From assembly GCF_009870125.1 (NCBI RefSeq), contig NC_046683.1, forward strand, positions 46,577,869-46,641,868: a DNA stretch of 64,000 nucleotides, written 5' to 3'. A program made the position numbers and the translations under genes. Below are positions 34,582 through 44,930 of the stretch, in pieces. The notes under the pieces are model-generated. The model ran no database searches and was not told where the DNA came from. It saw nothing but the letters and a program-made list of their open reading frames with translations. This DNA is from Drosophila pseudoobscura. Its lineage: Eukaryota; Arthropoda; Insecta; Diptera; Drosophilidae. Positions within the stretch are counted from its first letter, which is position 1. Each line of letters begins with the position of its first letter.

Positions 34582-35513
34582 TCATCCGTTGAGAAACTGC
34601 TCCAAGGCATCCTTGGTCTCCACTTCGTTGGCTTCTAAAACAACTTCCTCCAGGGCCAACTTGTTGCTCGTAGCCTGAGCGGCTTGGATTTCTGCAAAGA
34701 CAAGGGCTTAAACCAAATATTTCTAGTGGGCTGTTCTGTTCTTCACATACTTGTCAGCTGGCCGTGCTGCTTATACTCCTCCATGTCACCGCGAAATGCA
34801 TCGTCAAAGACCGCCTGGCGCTCGCGTTGAAGCTTTCTCAGTTGCTGCTCATGATCTTGGATCTTCGCCTGATGTCGGGAAGCAATGTGGTGCCTGTACT
34901 TCTCCAGTTCATTGAGCTTCTTTTGCTTGTGTCGCGACAGTTCGAACTGCTTCTCCAGCATGAATTCTTGCAGCTCGCACTCCTCGCAAAGATCCTCGAG
35001 TTTCTCCAACTCGATTTCGAGCTGCTTTCCCATATCCTCCAATGCGTGAAGAGTTTCGATACTCGCCTGCAGCTTTGTTATCAGCGTGGGTATCCCAGCC
35101 AGGCTGCCGCTGAGATCGCTGATGGTCTTCCGCTGCCCACTCGCCCTCTCTTGCACGGCAGTAATCTGTGTGGCCACGGCGGCCGCTCGCTCGGCATTCT
35201 CCTCATTGGCCACATGAATTTGTTGCCAGTCGTCTTCATACTTGGCCAAAAGACTGCAGCCGGCCGCCACATTTAAATGCGGTGGCACACCGTCCGTCAA
35301 GTGGAAGGGCGCACCTAGGTACAACGAGCTACTCCGACTCGAGGACAGACTCTCGTTAAGACCCAGGGGCGAAGTGGGTGTTGTGGCGGCGCTCGACTGG
35401 CCGCTGCCATTGCCAGAACTGACACGTTGGCGATATTGCTGCTGCAGACTCTCCGAGATCACAATGCCCTCCTGTATGGCGCTGCTCAGCTTTTTCTTCA
35501 GGCTTCCAAACAT
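34582..35513 (-). CDS. dysb: Dysbindin (BLOC-1 subunit)
   Basis: Exons 34751-35513 and 34582-34691 join in phase 1 (ACAA|GTATGT, TTTGCAG|AA) to give 290 residues. The N-terminus MFGSLKKKLSSAIQEGI and the following Gln-rich segment are conserved in dysbindins. A Ser/Thr-rich linker comes next. Residues about 90-250 are a long coiled coil with heptads (LHALEDMGKQLEIELEKLED, then a Lys/Glu/Gln-rich helix). The C-terminal exon ends in DALEQFLNG. Dysbindin is part of BLOC-1, acting in traffic to lysosome-related organelles. In flies it is needed presynaptically for homeostatic plasticity. Length matches the fly protein. Confidence 0.88.
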
Positions 35514-35927
35514 GGCTGAAGCATTTAATCTATCTTTTTTTTTATTTAAATTAACAAGTTTTTAATTCACATCCGCGCTGTACTGCCCGAAAATGTAAAT
35601 AAAAAAACAGCTGATTGAGTGGGCAAGCACAATTCATACCCTACCAAGAGATACGGCACTCCCCTTATGGCAATCGTTCAATCAAACCCAAAAAGTTTAT
35701 TTCAATAGAAAAACATACATACATATGTTAATTTTAATCTTCTTTAAATAATTCGAAAATACAAAATGTTTGTCCTAAAATCAACTATCTATTCAGATCT
35801 ACATATATTTTCTGCATAGAATCTTCCAAGTAAAAAAGTCTTTAATAAGATGGAAAGGCGATTGTGTTTCTCTCATAGGTAGTAACTCACCTCTTTTAGT
35901 TAAACATTAGACTTATACATTAACCAA
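35514..35927. other. Spacer upstream of dysb
   Basis: It holds the dysb promoter side and the 3' UTR of the next gene. No TATA box is seen, and an ACAGCTGATTG E-box-like site lies near 35608-35618. Confidence 0.35.
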
Positions 35928-37042
35928 CTAATCTTCAGTCAGGTCCACGGAGTCGATGGCAGAACGTGAGTCGTCTACTTGTTGCTGCCTTCGTTCAGGT
36001 TCCTGGTTTTGCTCTACTTGGCATTCTTCGATTATTTCTATATCACTGTTGTGGCCGGACTCCGATTCGGTTGTACTATCATCCAGAGCTATGAAGCAGC
36101 CAGCGCCATTTTCCGCATTCGAAATTTCTGTACCTCTGCTCTCCGCCGATGACTCTTCCTCTTTTCCCGAACTCGAGCTAACATCGATGGTTAGCAGCTC
36201 CTGCCCATTCTCGCTTGATGATATAGATAGGGAGTTTATTAGTCTGGAGTCTACATTGCCATGCTCATTATCAGACATCAGCTCTCTGGCTATATCACTG
36301 AGTGAAGATGACGCTCGTTCCTTGATTTTTCGTCCGTTCACTTGTGGGCCGTTTGCTCCTTGGCCATATGACATCGCCATGGCTAGGGCCACTTGCCTGG
36401 ATTGGTAGAAAAACAATTCTGATGATGACAGTTCTGTTACGGTGGGTACTGGTTTCTCCTCTGGACTACTGCTCCTGCTGCTGCTGCTGCGGGCTCTTCG
36501 CTTGTGCTTGGTTTTCTTCTTCCGTTTATGTTTACTTTGATGTTTTCTCTTCTTGTGCGAGCTTTTACGACTTCGACTGTAACTGGGACTTCGACTGCTG
36601 CTGCTCCTTCTTCTCCTGCTACTGCTACGTCGCTTTTCCACCTTCCTGGAACGGCTTCGACTTCGACTCCGGCTTGAACTCCTACTCCGATATCTGCCCG
36701 CATCTCTGTTGTAATAGTAATTGGACTTCCTTTTCTCATATCTTTTATCCAAATCCTTCAACTTTCGCTGGCATTCGGCCTGCATCCGCTCACTTTCCCG
36801 TTGGTTATGGCGCAGAGCAGTGTTAATGGTGCGTCCAAGGAATCGTTTGTTTGGCTTGCCCAGAGGATTTACCTTGCGCTCCTGCACTCCACTGGAAGAC
36901 CTAGCATCTCCTCCCTCGATCTCTCGAATGAGCTCAGCAATAGCCTGACTGGATTAAATATAGAAGTTGAGTTTAAAGTACCTGTATTAACGAAATTTGA
37001 TTATTTATTTATTTACCTGGTTAAATCGTCCCCATCCCCCAT
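35928..37042 (-). CDS. RS-rich nuclear protein, NKAPD1 (C11orf57)-like
   Basis: Exon 1 is 37017-37042 (MGDGDDLT) and exon 2 is 35928-36948, joined AG|GTAAAT to CCAG|T. The product has 348 residues. The N-terminal conserved block is NPLGKPNKRFLGRTINTALR at about residues 37-56, followed by HN and a short coiled helix. A long Arg/Ser-rich region (about 95-190) with basic KKRKHQSKHKRKK runs follows, then a Ser/Glu/Asp-rich acidic tail ending SVDLTED. The N-terminal block resembles the start of NKAPD1/C11orf57, where a similar LGK..LR..I..HN motif occurs. The RS domain points to a splicing-speckle role, but this is inference. The promoter is of motif 1/motif 6 type. Confidence 0.72.
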
Positions 37043-37044
37043 TT

Positions 37045-37100
37045 CAGTGTGACCACGGATTTAGCAAAAGAATATACGGTCTGACCCTCAGAAATATACC
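37045..37100 (-). promoter_or_regulatory. Ohler motif 1 / motif 6 core promoter
   Basis: On the minus strand GGTCACACTG (37054-37045) matches motif 1, the M1BP site that overlaps the start site, and GGTATATTTC (37100-37091) matches motif 6. The start codon at 37042 follows directly, so the 5' UTR would be only a few bases if motif 1 marks the start site. Confidence 0.6.
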
Positions 37101-38041
37101 AAAATAGACAATATCATTTTAAAAATATGCCGTAAATATACTGACGAGTTCAAGTTTTATTAAACATATTCCTCGATTTTGATATTCCGTCAAATATTAT
37201 TAGCTAGATAGAACATTTAGCCATGCCCACATAATTGTATCCGATTAAGGAATTAATTTTCGACTTGACTTGCTTGTTTTAAATACTCGACTTATTTTCC
37301 TGCTACGGCGATTGCTGTTTTTGCTCCTCAACAACACGAGACGCTATATGTCTGGCTATGATTATAAATTGAACTTAGCCCACTTCAGCCCCTCTATTTA
37401 AATAGTTCAACTACTTCAGGTAAATGGCTGAAAGTATTAACGATTATAAAATCTTCTTTTAGATCCCTCCTCTCCGGCTATAACATATGTTAATTTTAAG
37501 AACGCCCTTTTACTGGATTGTGTAAAGCTTATTTTGAAACCAAAAAAGGTCAAGGATGTCCATGTGTACATGGTAACTACACGGTAACTACACATTTGCT
37601 ACATATTTTGTTCATCAATCCTCTTTTGCCTAAGCATATCATGAAGATTTTAGTTTCCCTTGCTTGTTTTTGTCTGTTGTTCCTATTTTTCCATAGACTA
37701 GAGGTTCCTGCAAGCTTTTTCTTTTCGAGCAATCAAAATCTTTGAAACTTTCTACATGTAGAACATGTATATGTATTTATCGCGCCTAACGGTCCTAATC
37801 TACAACGGAAGTCCAAATTCTTCGCTGATAAAATCTGTTACAAATCCAAATTTCTTTCAAAGTCCTAGACACTGAGAGAGCCCAAATCTGCAAAAAGCAT
37901 TTTATCTTATTCTCTCCAAGTAAAGACAGTATTTTAAAGAAACTGATATTAGCCTCTCGTCCCAATTAGCGCCCTGACCAATCCTAAGAACTTCTGGCAT
38001 GTAGCTCCATTTATCCTCTTTCCACCTAATGAATTATTTTA
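37101..38041. other. AT-rich spacer
   Basis: No coding signal, RNA gene or repeat is recognised. It includes short pyrimidine-rich stretches. Confidence 0.4.
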
Positions 38042-39175
38042 TTATACCCGATACTCAAAATGAGTATTGGGGTATATTAGATTTGTGGTAAAAGTGGATG
38101 TGTGTAACGTCCAGAAGGAATCGTTTCCGACCCCATAAAGTATATATATTCTTGATCAGCATCAATAGCCGAGTCGATTGAGCCATGTCTGTCTGTCCGT
38201 CTGTCCGTCTGTCCGTCCGTCCGTCTGTCCGTCTGTCCGTCTGTCCGTCCCCTTCAGCGCCTAATGCTCAAAGACTATAAGAGCTAGAGCAACGATGTTT
38301 TGGATCCAGACTTCTGTGATATGTCACTGCTCCAAAAATATTTCAAAACTTTGCCCCGCCCACTTCCGCCCCCACAAAGGGCGAAAATCTGTGGCATCCA
38401 CAATTTTAAAGATACAAGAAAACCAAAAACGCAGAATCGTAGAGAATGACCATATCTTTTAGACTGCAGAATCTGAATTGGATCGTATTACTATTATAGC
38501 CAGCATCAAGAAAACAATTTCATTTTTTCTCGCCCTGTCTCTCTCTAACACACACGTAGCATAGGCGGCTTTGCTTAGAGTAAAACATTAGCGCCTAGAT
38601 CTCAGAGACTATAAAAGCTAGATCAACCAAATTTGGTATCCACACTCCTAATATATCGGACCGAGACGAGTTTGTTTCAAAATTTCGCCACACCCCCTTC
38701 CGCCCCCGCAAAGGATGCAGATCTGGGGATATTCATAAATCTCAGAGACTATTAAGGCTAGAGTAACCAAATTTGGTGCACACACTCCTTTAAGATGTCA
38801 CTATAAAACGTATATCTCAGAATTTCGCCCCACCCCCATCCGCCCCCACAAAGGACGAAAATCTGTTGCATCCACAATATTGCAGATTCGAGAAAACTAA
38901 AAACGCAGAATCATAGATAATGACCATATCTATCAGATCGCTGAATCTGGATCAGATCAGATCATTTTTATAGCCAAAGGAAACAAATCAATTTGCAGTG
39001 GCTACGCAGCGCGTGACGTCACGCTCAGACTGATTTTCTGTCTCTCTCGCACGCACTCTTTGTCGTGTCGTTTAATATTAGCGGCGTCTGCCGGAGGAGA
39101 GATATACTGATTTAGTATCGGGTATAACTTTAGAGTTGCGGTGTCCGCAGCAACTCACAACGTTCCTCCTCGTTA
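38042..39175 (+). mobile_element. DINE-1/Helentron-type nonautonomous element
   Basis: The element opens with TTATACCCGATACT (38042-38055) and has the exact inverted copy AGTATCGGGTATAA at 39114-39127. A small hairpin follows (GTTGCGG...CCGCAGCAAC, 39135-39154), then a short pyrimidine-rich end. The 5' region carries the widespread Drosophila blocks CCCCATAAAGTATATATATT and GATCAGCATC, then a (CTGTCCGT)n array. Subterminal inverted repeats, an internal microsatellite and a 3' hairpin are the hallmarks of Helentron-associated interspersed elements (DINE-1/INE-1/SGM). It has no ORF. Exact 5' and 3' limits are approximate. Confidence 0.7.
38191..38250 (+). repeat. (CTGTCCGT)n internal array of the DINE-like element
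   Basis: About eight copies of TCTGTCCG/TCCGTCCG in the normal internal microsatellite position of this element type. Confidence 0.85.
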
Positions 39176-39180
39176 GAATT

Positions 39181-39809
39181 TTAGAATATTTTATAAGCTT
39201 TCATTGTTCCTCCACAGCTTTTTATTCCGCTACATCTGTCTTTTTCTCTTTCACTTCTCACCCCAACACCAGCTGTGTTGCTATCTCGCTCCCCTCTGCC
39301 AGGAGACGGACACAAAACGACGAAGAGTGTGTGAGAGAGATAGAGGGGTAGCGAGAAAGCGAATGGAAGGGGTAGCGCCACTGCAATTTCATTGGTTTCT
39401 TGTGCCTACAATAATGCACCGATCTAATTTAGTTTCAGCTTTCTGCCAGATTATATCATATTCAATGACTCAACGTCATTCGTATCTTAAAAAATTGCGA
39501 ATGCCACAGATTTCCGTTCTTTGTGAAGGTGGAAGGCCGAAATTTTTAAACAAACTTGTAACAGTGTGATAACACCGAAGTCTTGATATAAAATTTCCCT
39601 TCTCTAGCTCTAATAGTCTCTGAGATATAGGCGATTAACAATAGGGACGGACGGACAAAAAGACGGAGGGGCAAACACTCGGCCACTGATGCTGCTGAAA
39701 AATATATATGCTTGGTTGGGTCGGAAACGCTTCGTTCTGGGTGTTATACACATCCACATCCAAAACTAATACAAACATATATCCCAAGCTCTTTGAGTAC
39801 CGGGTATCA
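39181..39809 (-). mobile_element. Second DINE-like element, opposite orientation
   Basis: Read on the minus strand it starts at ATACCCGGTACTC (about 39808) and has the same block order as the first element: GGATGTGGATGTG, then GTTTCCGACCC, a short GTCCGTCC run and ATCTCAGAGACTATTAGAGC. Its 3' half differs from the first element and matches the fragments at 33030, 55410 and 56350, so it represents another subfamily. Confidence 0.65.
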
Positions 39810-39811
39810 TA

Positions 39812-40368
39812 CAGTCGAACTTCCATATAGCAAATCTCAAGGATACAAACCCAAATTCGTTATGTAGAATTCGTAAAAAGAAATTGTTTTTGTAATTTCT
39901 ATCTCAACAAAATGCTTAAGGCTTTTAAGGGAAGTAATTATTTTTTTAAAATTTATCCAACCATTCTACACTTGCCTCAAACTCCCAAAGTTTCCCAGTC
40001 ATACAGCGAATTCTTTTGCGTTCTCTCTCCTACGCTTCGACATTTCGCTTGCTATCACCTCTACCTGAAAGCTACCTCAAACTGAGAGCTAATGCAAGCA
40101 TAACTAGCTGTGACATTATGTTTATCGATTTTTACCGTCACATTTATAGTTCGGGAGTTCCCCAAACACATTTTTACTATTGTTTTGGTAGGAAACCACA
40201 ATAAAAATTTTTCGAAAATAAAATTCGTTGCAAGGAGATCGAAAGAGAGATTCGAGTTAGGGGCATAGAAAAAAATCGTAGTAAAGAAATATTCGCAGTG
40301 TTCCTGAAATAAATTCACTATATAGAAATCATCGTTGTATGGGAGTTCGTAATAGAGAAATTCGACTG
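39812..40368. mobile_element. pogo/Tc1-like MITE, 557 bp, TA target site
   Basis: Imperfect terminal inverted repeats of about 22 bp begin CAGTCGAACTTC at 39812, with the reverse complement of CAGTCGAATTTC at 40368. The outer eight bases are exact. The element is flanked by TA on both sides (39810-39811 and 40369-40370), the duplication expected for Tc1/mariner/pogo. There is no transposase frame, so it is nonautonomous. It abuts the end of the second DINE-like element. Confidence 0.7.
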
Positions 40369-40534
40369 TAATACGTAATAGCCCGGACGAGCTTAAGGCC
40401 TCCACTATACTGTAGCATTATGTGGGAATAATAATAATTTTTGTAATGGTTTAATTTATTAACAAAATCATATCACATTGTAAAACTAATATCACACTTG
40501 AATCACAGCATTGTATTACTCTTCGCGCCAGGTG

Positions 40535-41623
40535 TTAATTCCTGCCTGCTATCACATTCTGCATCCATGGCACATATTTGCTGACGCGCGTGTAGATGCC
40601 TGGGAGGCCAGGACGTGCACAGCCGATGCCCGTTGATACCACACCGACCAAGTGGTGCTCCTTGGACATCAAAGGGCCGCCGGAATCAGCCTGCGATAGT
40701 AAAAGTGGGGAAAAAATCCATAACATTTGTGCTCTATCAGCCAGGATCATACTCACCCAACACGAATCAATTTGACCGTTCTCGTAGCCGGCGCACAGCT
40801 GTGTTTCCCCAATGGTGTTGCTCTTGCCGAGGGCGCGATAGGAGCGCTCACAAGCCTCGTTATTCCATATTTTGACAGTTGCCTTGCGCAGGACATCCGC
40901 CCGATCGCCCTCCGCCTGGTCTTCATGGGTCCAACCCCAGCCGGAGACGGTGCCGTACTCCTCCTCCAAGCTGCGCTGCCCCTTGTCCGTGCCCACACAG
41001 CTCGGTTGCACGTGAGCGGTAAAGCTGATGGGTCGCACAAGTTCTAGCAGGGCTAGATGGAAAGAACGCCATGCCATACAACTGTTTCAGAAGGTAACTA
41101 CGGATATATGGATATGAATATCTACCAATATCATGCTGAACATTGTTGCAATCGTATTGCGGGTGCGGCACAATGTTTTTGAAGTCCACCCTCAGTGCAT
41201 CCGGGCCATTGCCGATGCCATTAAGATACTCCCTGATGCTGTGCAGACCCACAACTCCCTGAATTTGTGCCGGCTTCATGAACTTTTGCAATCCATTGCA
41301 GATGCAGTGCCCGGCCGTGAGGATCCACCGCTCGGATATGATTGTTCCGCCACAAAAGTGACCACCCCGACGCATCAGACTGACCATAAACGGCATTTCG
41401 TTGCGTTCCGCCTCACTGCCGCCAACAATCTTTGGATTTCGCACTGTACAGGGCTGGCTGGTGACTATGAGGATGTTTTGAGAATTCGAATTTATTAATT
41501 ATGGATTCTTCTAAGGTACATGTATAGTGCATGCACTTTGACTTTGATTAACTCACAAGCAATTTGCGCCTGTCCACAGCCCAGAGTCAACACCAAAACG
41601 CATATGGATAAGAGTGGAAACAT
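40535..41623 (-). CDS. Secreted trypsin-like serine protease (CG6865-like)
   Basis: Four exons (41557-41623, 41126-41464, 40757-41052, 40535-40690) with GT-AG junctions give 285 residues. There is a signal peptide (MFPLLSICVLVLTLGCGQA) and a short pro-region ending at NPK|IVGG (residue 35), as expected for tryptic activation. The catalytic triad is His75 (TAGHC), Asp134 (HDIALLEL) and Ser237 (DSGGPL). Asp231 at the base of the S1 pocket predicts cleavage after Lys/Arg. The residue two before the catalytic Ser is Ala (CWADSGG), where nearly all active S1 proteases have Gly193 of the oxyanion hole. There is no clip domain. From memory of gene order this matches CG6865, next to Indy in D. melanogaster. 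Confidence 0.87.
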
Positions 41624-41723
41624 TTTCTTGATATGAAAACTAGAGTTCTGTTCTAAGGACCGAAAACCGAAAACCCCGTTAAAGCGGCTGCTGTTGCGGA
41701 ACGAAACTATTCAACGGAACTGT

Positions 41724-41760
41724 CACTGAAATTCTGTGCGCCAATTAATTTATATATAGG
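41724..41760 (-). promoter_or_regulatory. TATA/Inr promoter of the serine protease gene
   Basis: Minus-strand CCTATATATAAA (41760-41749) lies about 30 bp upstream of an initiator TTTCAGTGAC (A at 41727). The ATG follows about 100 bp downstream at 41623. Confidence 0.65.
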
Positions 41761-42906
41761 TGGTGTCTAGGCGTCGTCTCTGTTCCACCGACTTGATTGT
41801 TTTTCTGCCGCTGTTCTATGCGGATTAGCTGGAGAGCTTTGCCTCGCTCGCTCTCCCTCTGCCTGTCTCTGTCTGTCTCTCTCGTTGTGATAACAAACGG
41901 AAGTCTGTGGAGCACCTGTTGCCTCAAGCTTTGAGCTTTTTCTTCTGGCGGCCGGTGCACTGGGTGCGTGGGTGTCATGTGCACACGTTTTGGCATTTCA
42001 ATTAAGGAGCTGGCTGCCAAAAAAACAACAACAAAAAAAGAACGAAAGCGAAACCGAAACCGAAGCCGATACCGAAACGTCAACAAAAGCTGAAAACAAT
42101 GTTTTGTATGTTTTGCGTTTTACGACCCAATGAAGTTCATGACATTGAATGGGGCGTACAACAATGGGTGCGACAATATAGTATTTATGCTGAATTGTTG
42201 CATCAAAGTTTATTGCCCCATTATCCTTATTTTCGTACTATATTTACGTAATTAACAACACGTACTAATAGTGATATTGAGACGATTGGCGAATGATTTA
42301 TTTTTCTGGGAACGTGCATTACTCAGAGAAGGAGAGCAAATAGCTGGTTATACGCGGGCTAATATATTTATTATTTTTGAGAATTATTGGCATTATATTT
42401 CTAAACCAATCCAATCAGAGTTTGGGTCTATTCCGTACTGGAAGTGAACAATGTTACTATTTTTATAGCAATCATTTTAATTGTCAGAGCTTCTTCAAAT
42501 TCTCTCGACATTATATTGGTACGATTTATAAAATTACTTCAACTCTTCTATATAACAAATACATATTCTACATAAAACATATAAATTATGCAATTTATTC
42601 TAAATGCGTTGTTAATAAGATAAATTTTAGTAAAAGGAAACACGCCCTTATTTAAATTAAATGCAAACATAGTAAAATTCAAAAGTATTCGCTTTGATTT
42701 AAATAGTTAAATGTATTAAAAAGTCTTTTTAACATTTAATCTAATTTAATAAAGTAAATATATTATATTTAAATTGTAGAAAATATATTTAAAATAAATA
42801 TAAAAACATTTAACTTAAATGTGAAATATGCTTAGATCCAATCTCTTCATATTCTTTCCACTCTCGGGGCAAATATAATGGCATAAAGATTGAAATCTAT
42901 GTATAA

Positions 42907-43062
42907 CTATTCGGGGCTCAGGACATATGTGATTCAAGACCTTGCAATAAGTACAAATATGAAAATTGCCTCAATGGAGGAACTTGTCAATTGAGTACTC
43001 TAAAAACCTTTAAATTCTGGATCCGTAATAGCTTTGACATTGCAAGCATTGGGCATAATTAA
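42907..43062 (+). pseudogene. EGF-like domain remnant
   Basis: After an acceptor-like GGGGCTCAG (ending 42921) the frame reads DICDSRPCNKYKYENCLNGG, then TCQLS. The spacing C-x(4)-C-x(7)-C-LNGGTC is that of an EGF-like domain's first half. The expected later cysteines are absent in frame (TFKFWIR). A PHCK-like end appears in another frame just past a stop at 43060, so the domain looks frameshifted. It stands alone in AT-rich DNA. It may be a decayed exon or a short exon of an unseen gene. Confidence 0.4.
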
Positions 43063-44525
43063 GTTCCCACATTGTAAATAGCCTTTAACGTCATATTTCA
43101 ATCAACAATTGGACTTGGTCTAATCATCGGTAGTATGCAAATGCAGACGCCGTTGTCTGCGCTATAGGTACATATATGAATAATAATGAGACCAAATAAT
43201 AATTGAAATTCAATGTCGGTGCAATCAATGTAATGTCGAAAGCTTTGGCATTAACATTGCCCTTAAAACTAAGGCAAACGTGGCTTGCAATCCCAATGCA
43301 ATTGGCGACACGAGAGGAGGCCATCTATCCATAAACACCTCTATTTATAAATACATTTACATATGACGGTGGAACGTGGAAGTGCAGCATTCAGCTAAAC
43401 ACATACATACTCGTATAATAATTATGGAGTGACAATAAGGAATTGAAAACAAGAAGCAGGAATTGAAACCGAAACTGAAACTGAAAGTTGAGGTACTACA
43501 GAATGACAAATCGTGTGGACCGACCATAAATAATTCATAATCGAAGATCTCAAATCAGTTCAGTAGACCACTTCAATACGCTTGAATATTAATTGGTCTC
43601 TTGACTTTGGTTCTTTAGCCCGAAACCAAACCAGATATTTCGGTCGGTTTCAGTTTCCCATCCCATCGAAGTTCAATGATCGCTACAGCTTGTACGAGTA
43701 CGAATACGAATACGAATACGAATACGATTACGAGTAGTTCTGTAGTTTCGCACTAAATGCTAATTCATAAAACAAATTGGCCATAAAACATAAACGTATA
43801 GCACTGGCCATTGTCTGCTGTCGACAGGCGATACCAAATATACTCGTTCAAATATAATATAATAACAAACCAAGCCCCAACCAAAGTGGGGCTGGCTCCA
43901 CCAGAAACGAGTTTCAGGTGCACTGACACCCGCTTCAGGCAAAACTTGGGCGCGCATTCAATGTGAAGGTCGCGTCGTTTCGATTTGTACTTTTTGTGGC
44001 GCAGAGCATTTGTTCGTCAATTGTTTGTTTTTTTTTTGCAGTTTACTCTTGTTGTTTTTCTCGCCTACGAGTATTTGCCCAAAGTTCAACGACGTTTGTT
44101 TGGATGACTAATTGCAAGAGGGAAGTCTTTGGATGTCGTTAATGCGGGTGGGCTACAGCAATAGGAAGTTGTTGGGGGCACAATGAACCCACAAAATTGC
44201 ATGAGATTGGGAGAAACGGTTTGCAGAAGCTGGGACTTTACTTTTATGTGGAGATTTCAATTTAATTCTAAGGGAGTTTATGGGTATAAACACTATGAAA
44301 ATGAACCGAAACCCAGAAAGGACAAGTGCTTAAATAAATAAATAAGAAAACTATTTTCACTTACCTTTGAGTCAAGTATTTCACACTAAAATGTTGTTGG
44401 GATCACTTATTTGGCTTTGATAATTGCTCGAAAGCCAACTGGTTAATTATAAGGGCTTTCTGAGCAACAATCAAAAATAGATAAGTGTCCGGCTTATACT
44501 TTCACAATTGAATTCACACAAAAAA
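43063..44525. other. Gene-poor spacer
   Basis: AT-rich DNA with a (TACGAA)n run at about 43695-43735. No gene or named element is recognised. Confidence 0.4.
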
Positions 44526-44930
44526 ATGCACAACTTGGAATGGATGGTACTTTGTGGCAGACAAACATGTCTGTACGGTGTGAGAGCCGCACTGGAACTG
44601 CAAGACCGTTGTACCTTTTGTCACGTGGTAACCTTCTGATCCTGGCCAACAGTGCCACGCCGCACGAACCAAAGTTTTGGCTGCAACGAAGTCCTGGCCC
44701 GAAGCGCACGAAAGCCACACGGAAGCAGCATCCCTCGGTTCTCGGCGGCCCTTATCCTTTATCCTTTATCCTGCGCCTATGCGGCGAATACTTGTTACTG
44801 CAACCGACACGGCTTCGGCCTCGGCACCGACATCTGCTCGGCCTTTTGCCATCAGGCGACCAATCAGCGTTCCGGCATTTACCGATGTCGCCCGCAGGAA
44901 ATATTTTCCTCCACGGCGCAGGCGTAAATT
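44526..44930. other. GC-rich island with overlapping open frames
   Basis: In an AT-rich region this 400-bp block is GC-rich. It is open on the plus strand in two frames: a 134-codon ORF from 44540, and a Cys-containing frame from 44526 interrupted by one TGA at 44637. The latter ends with TCYCNRHGFGLGTDICSAFC and then a Cys-poor tail with stop at 44925. On the minus strand 44494-44720 is also open in two frames. No splice sites, promoter or family match settle which, if any, is coding. Confidence 0.4.

Noticed and set aside
38191-38250. Regular repeat array resembling CRISPR or satellite
   Set aside because: The units are 8 bp without spacers; this is the usual internal microsatellite of DINE-type elements in a eukaryote.
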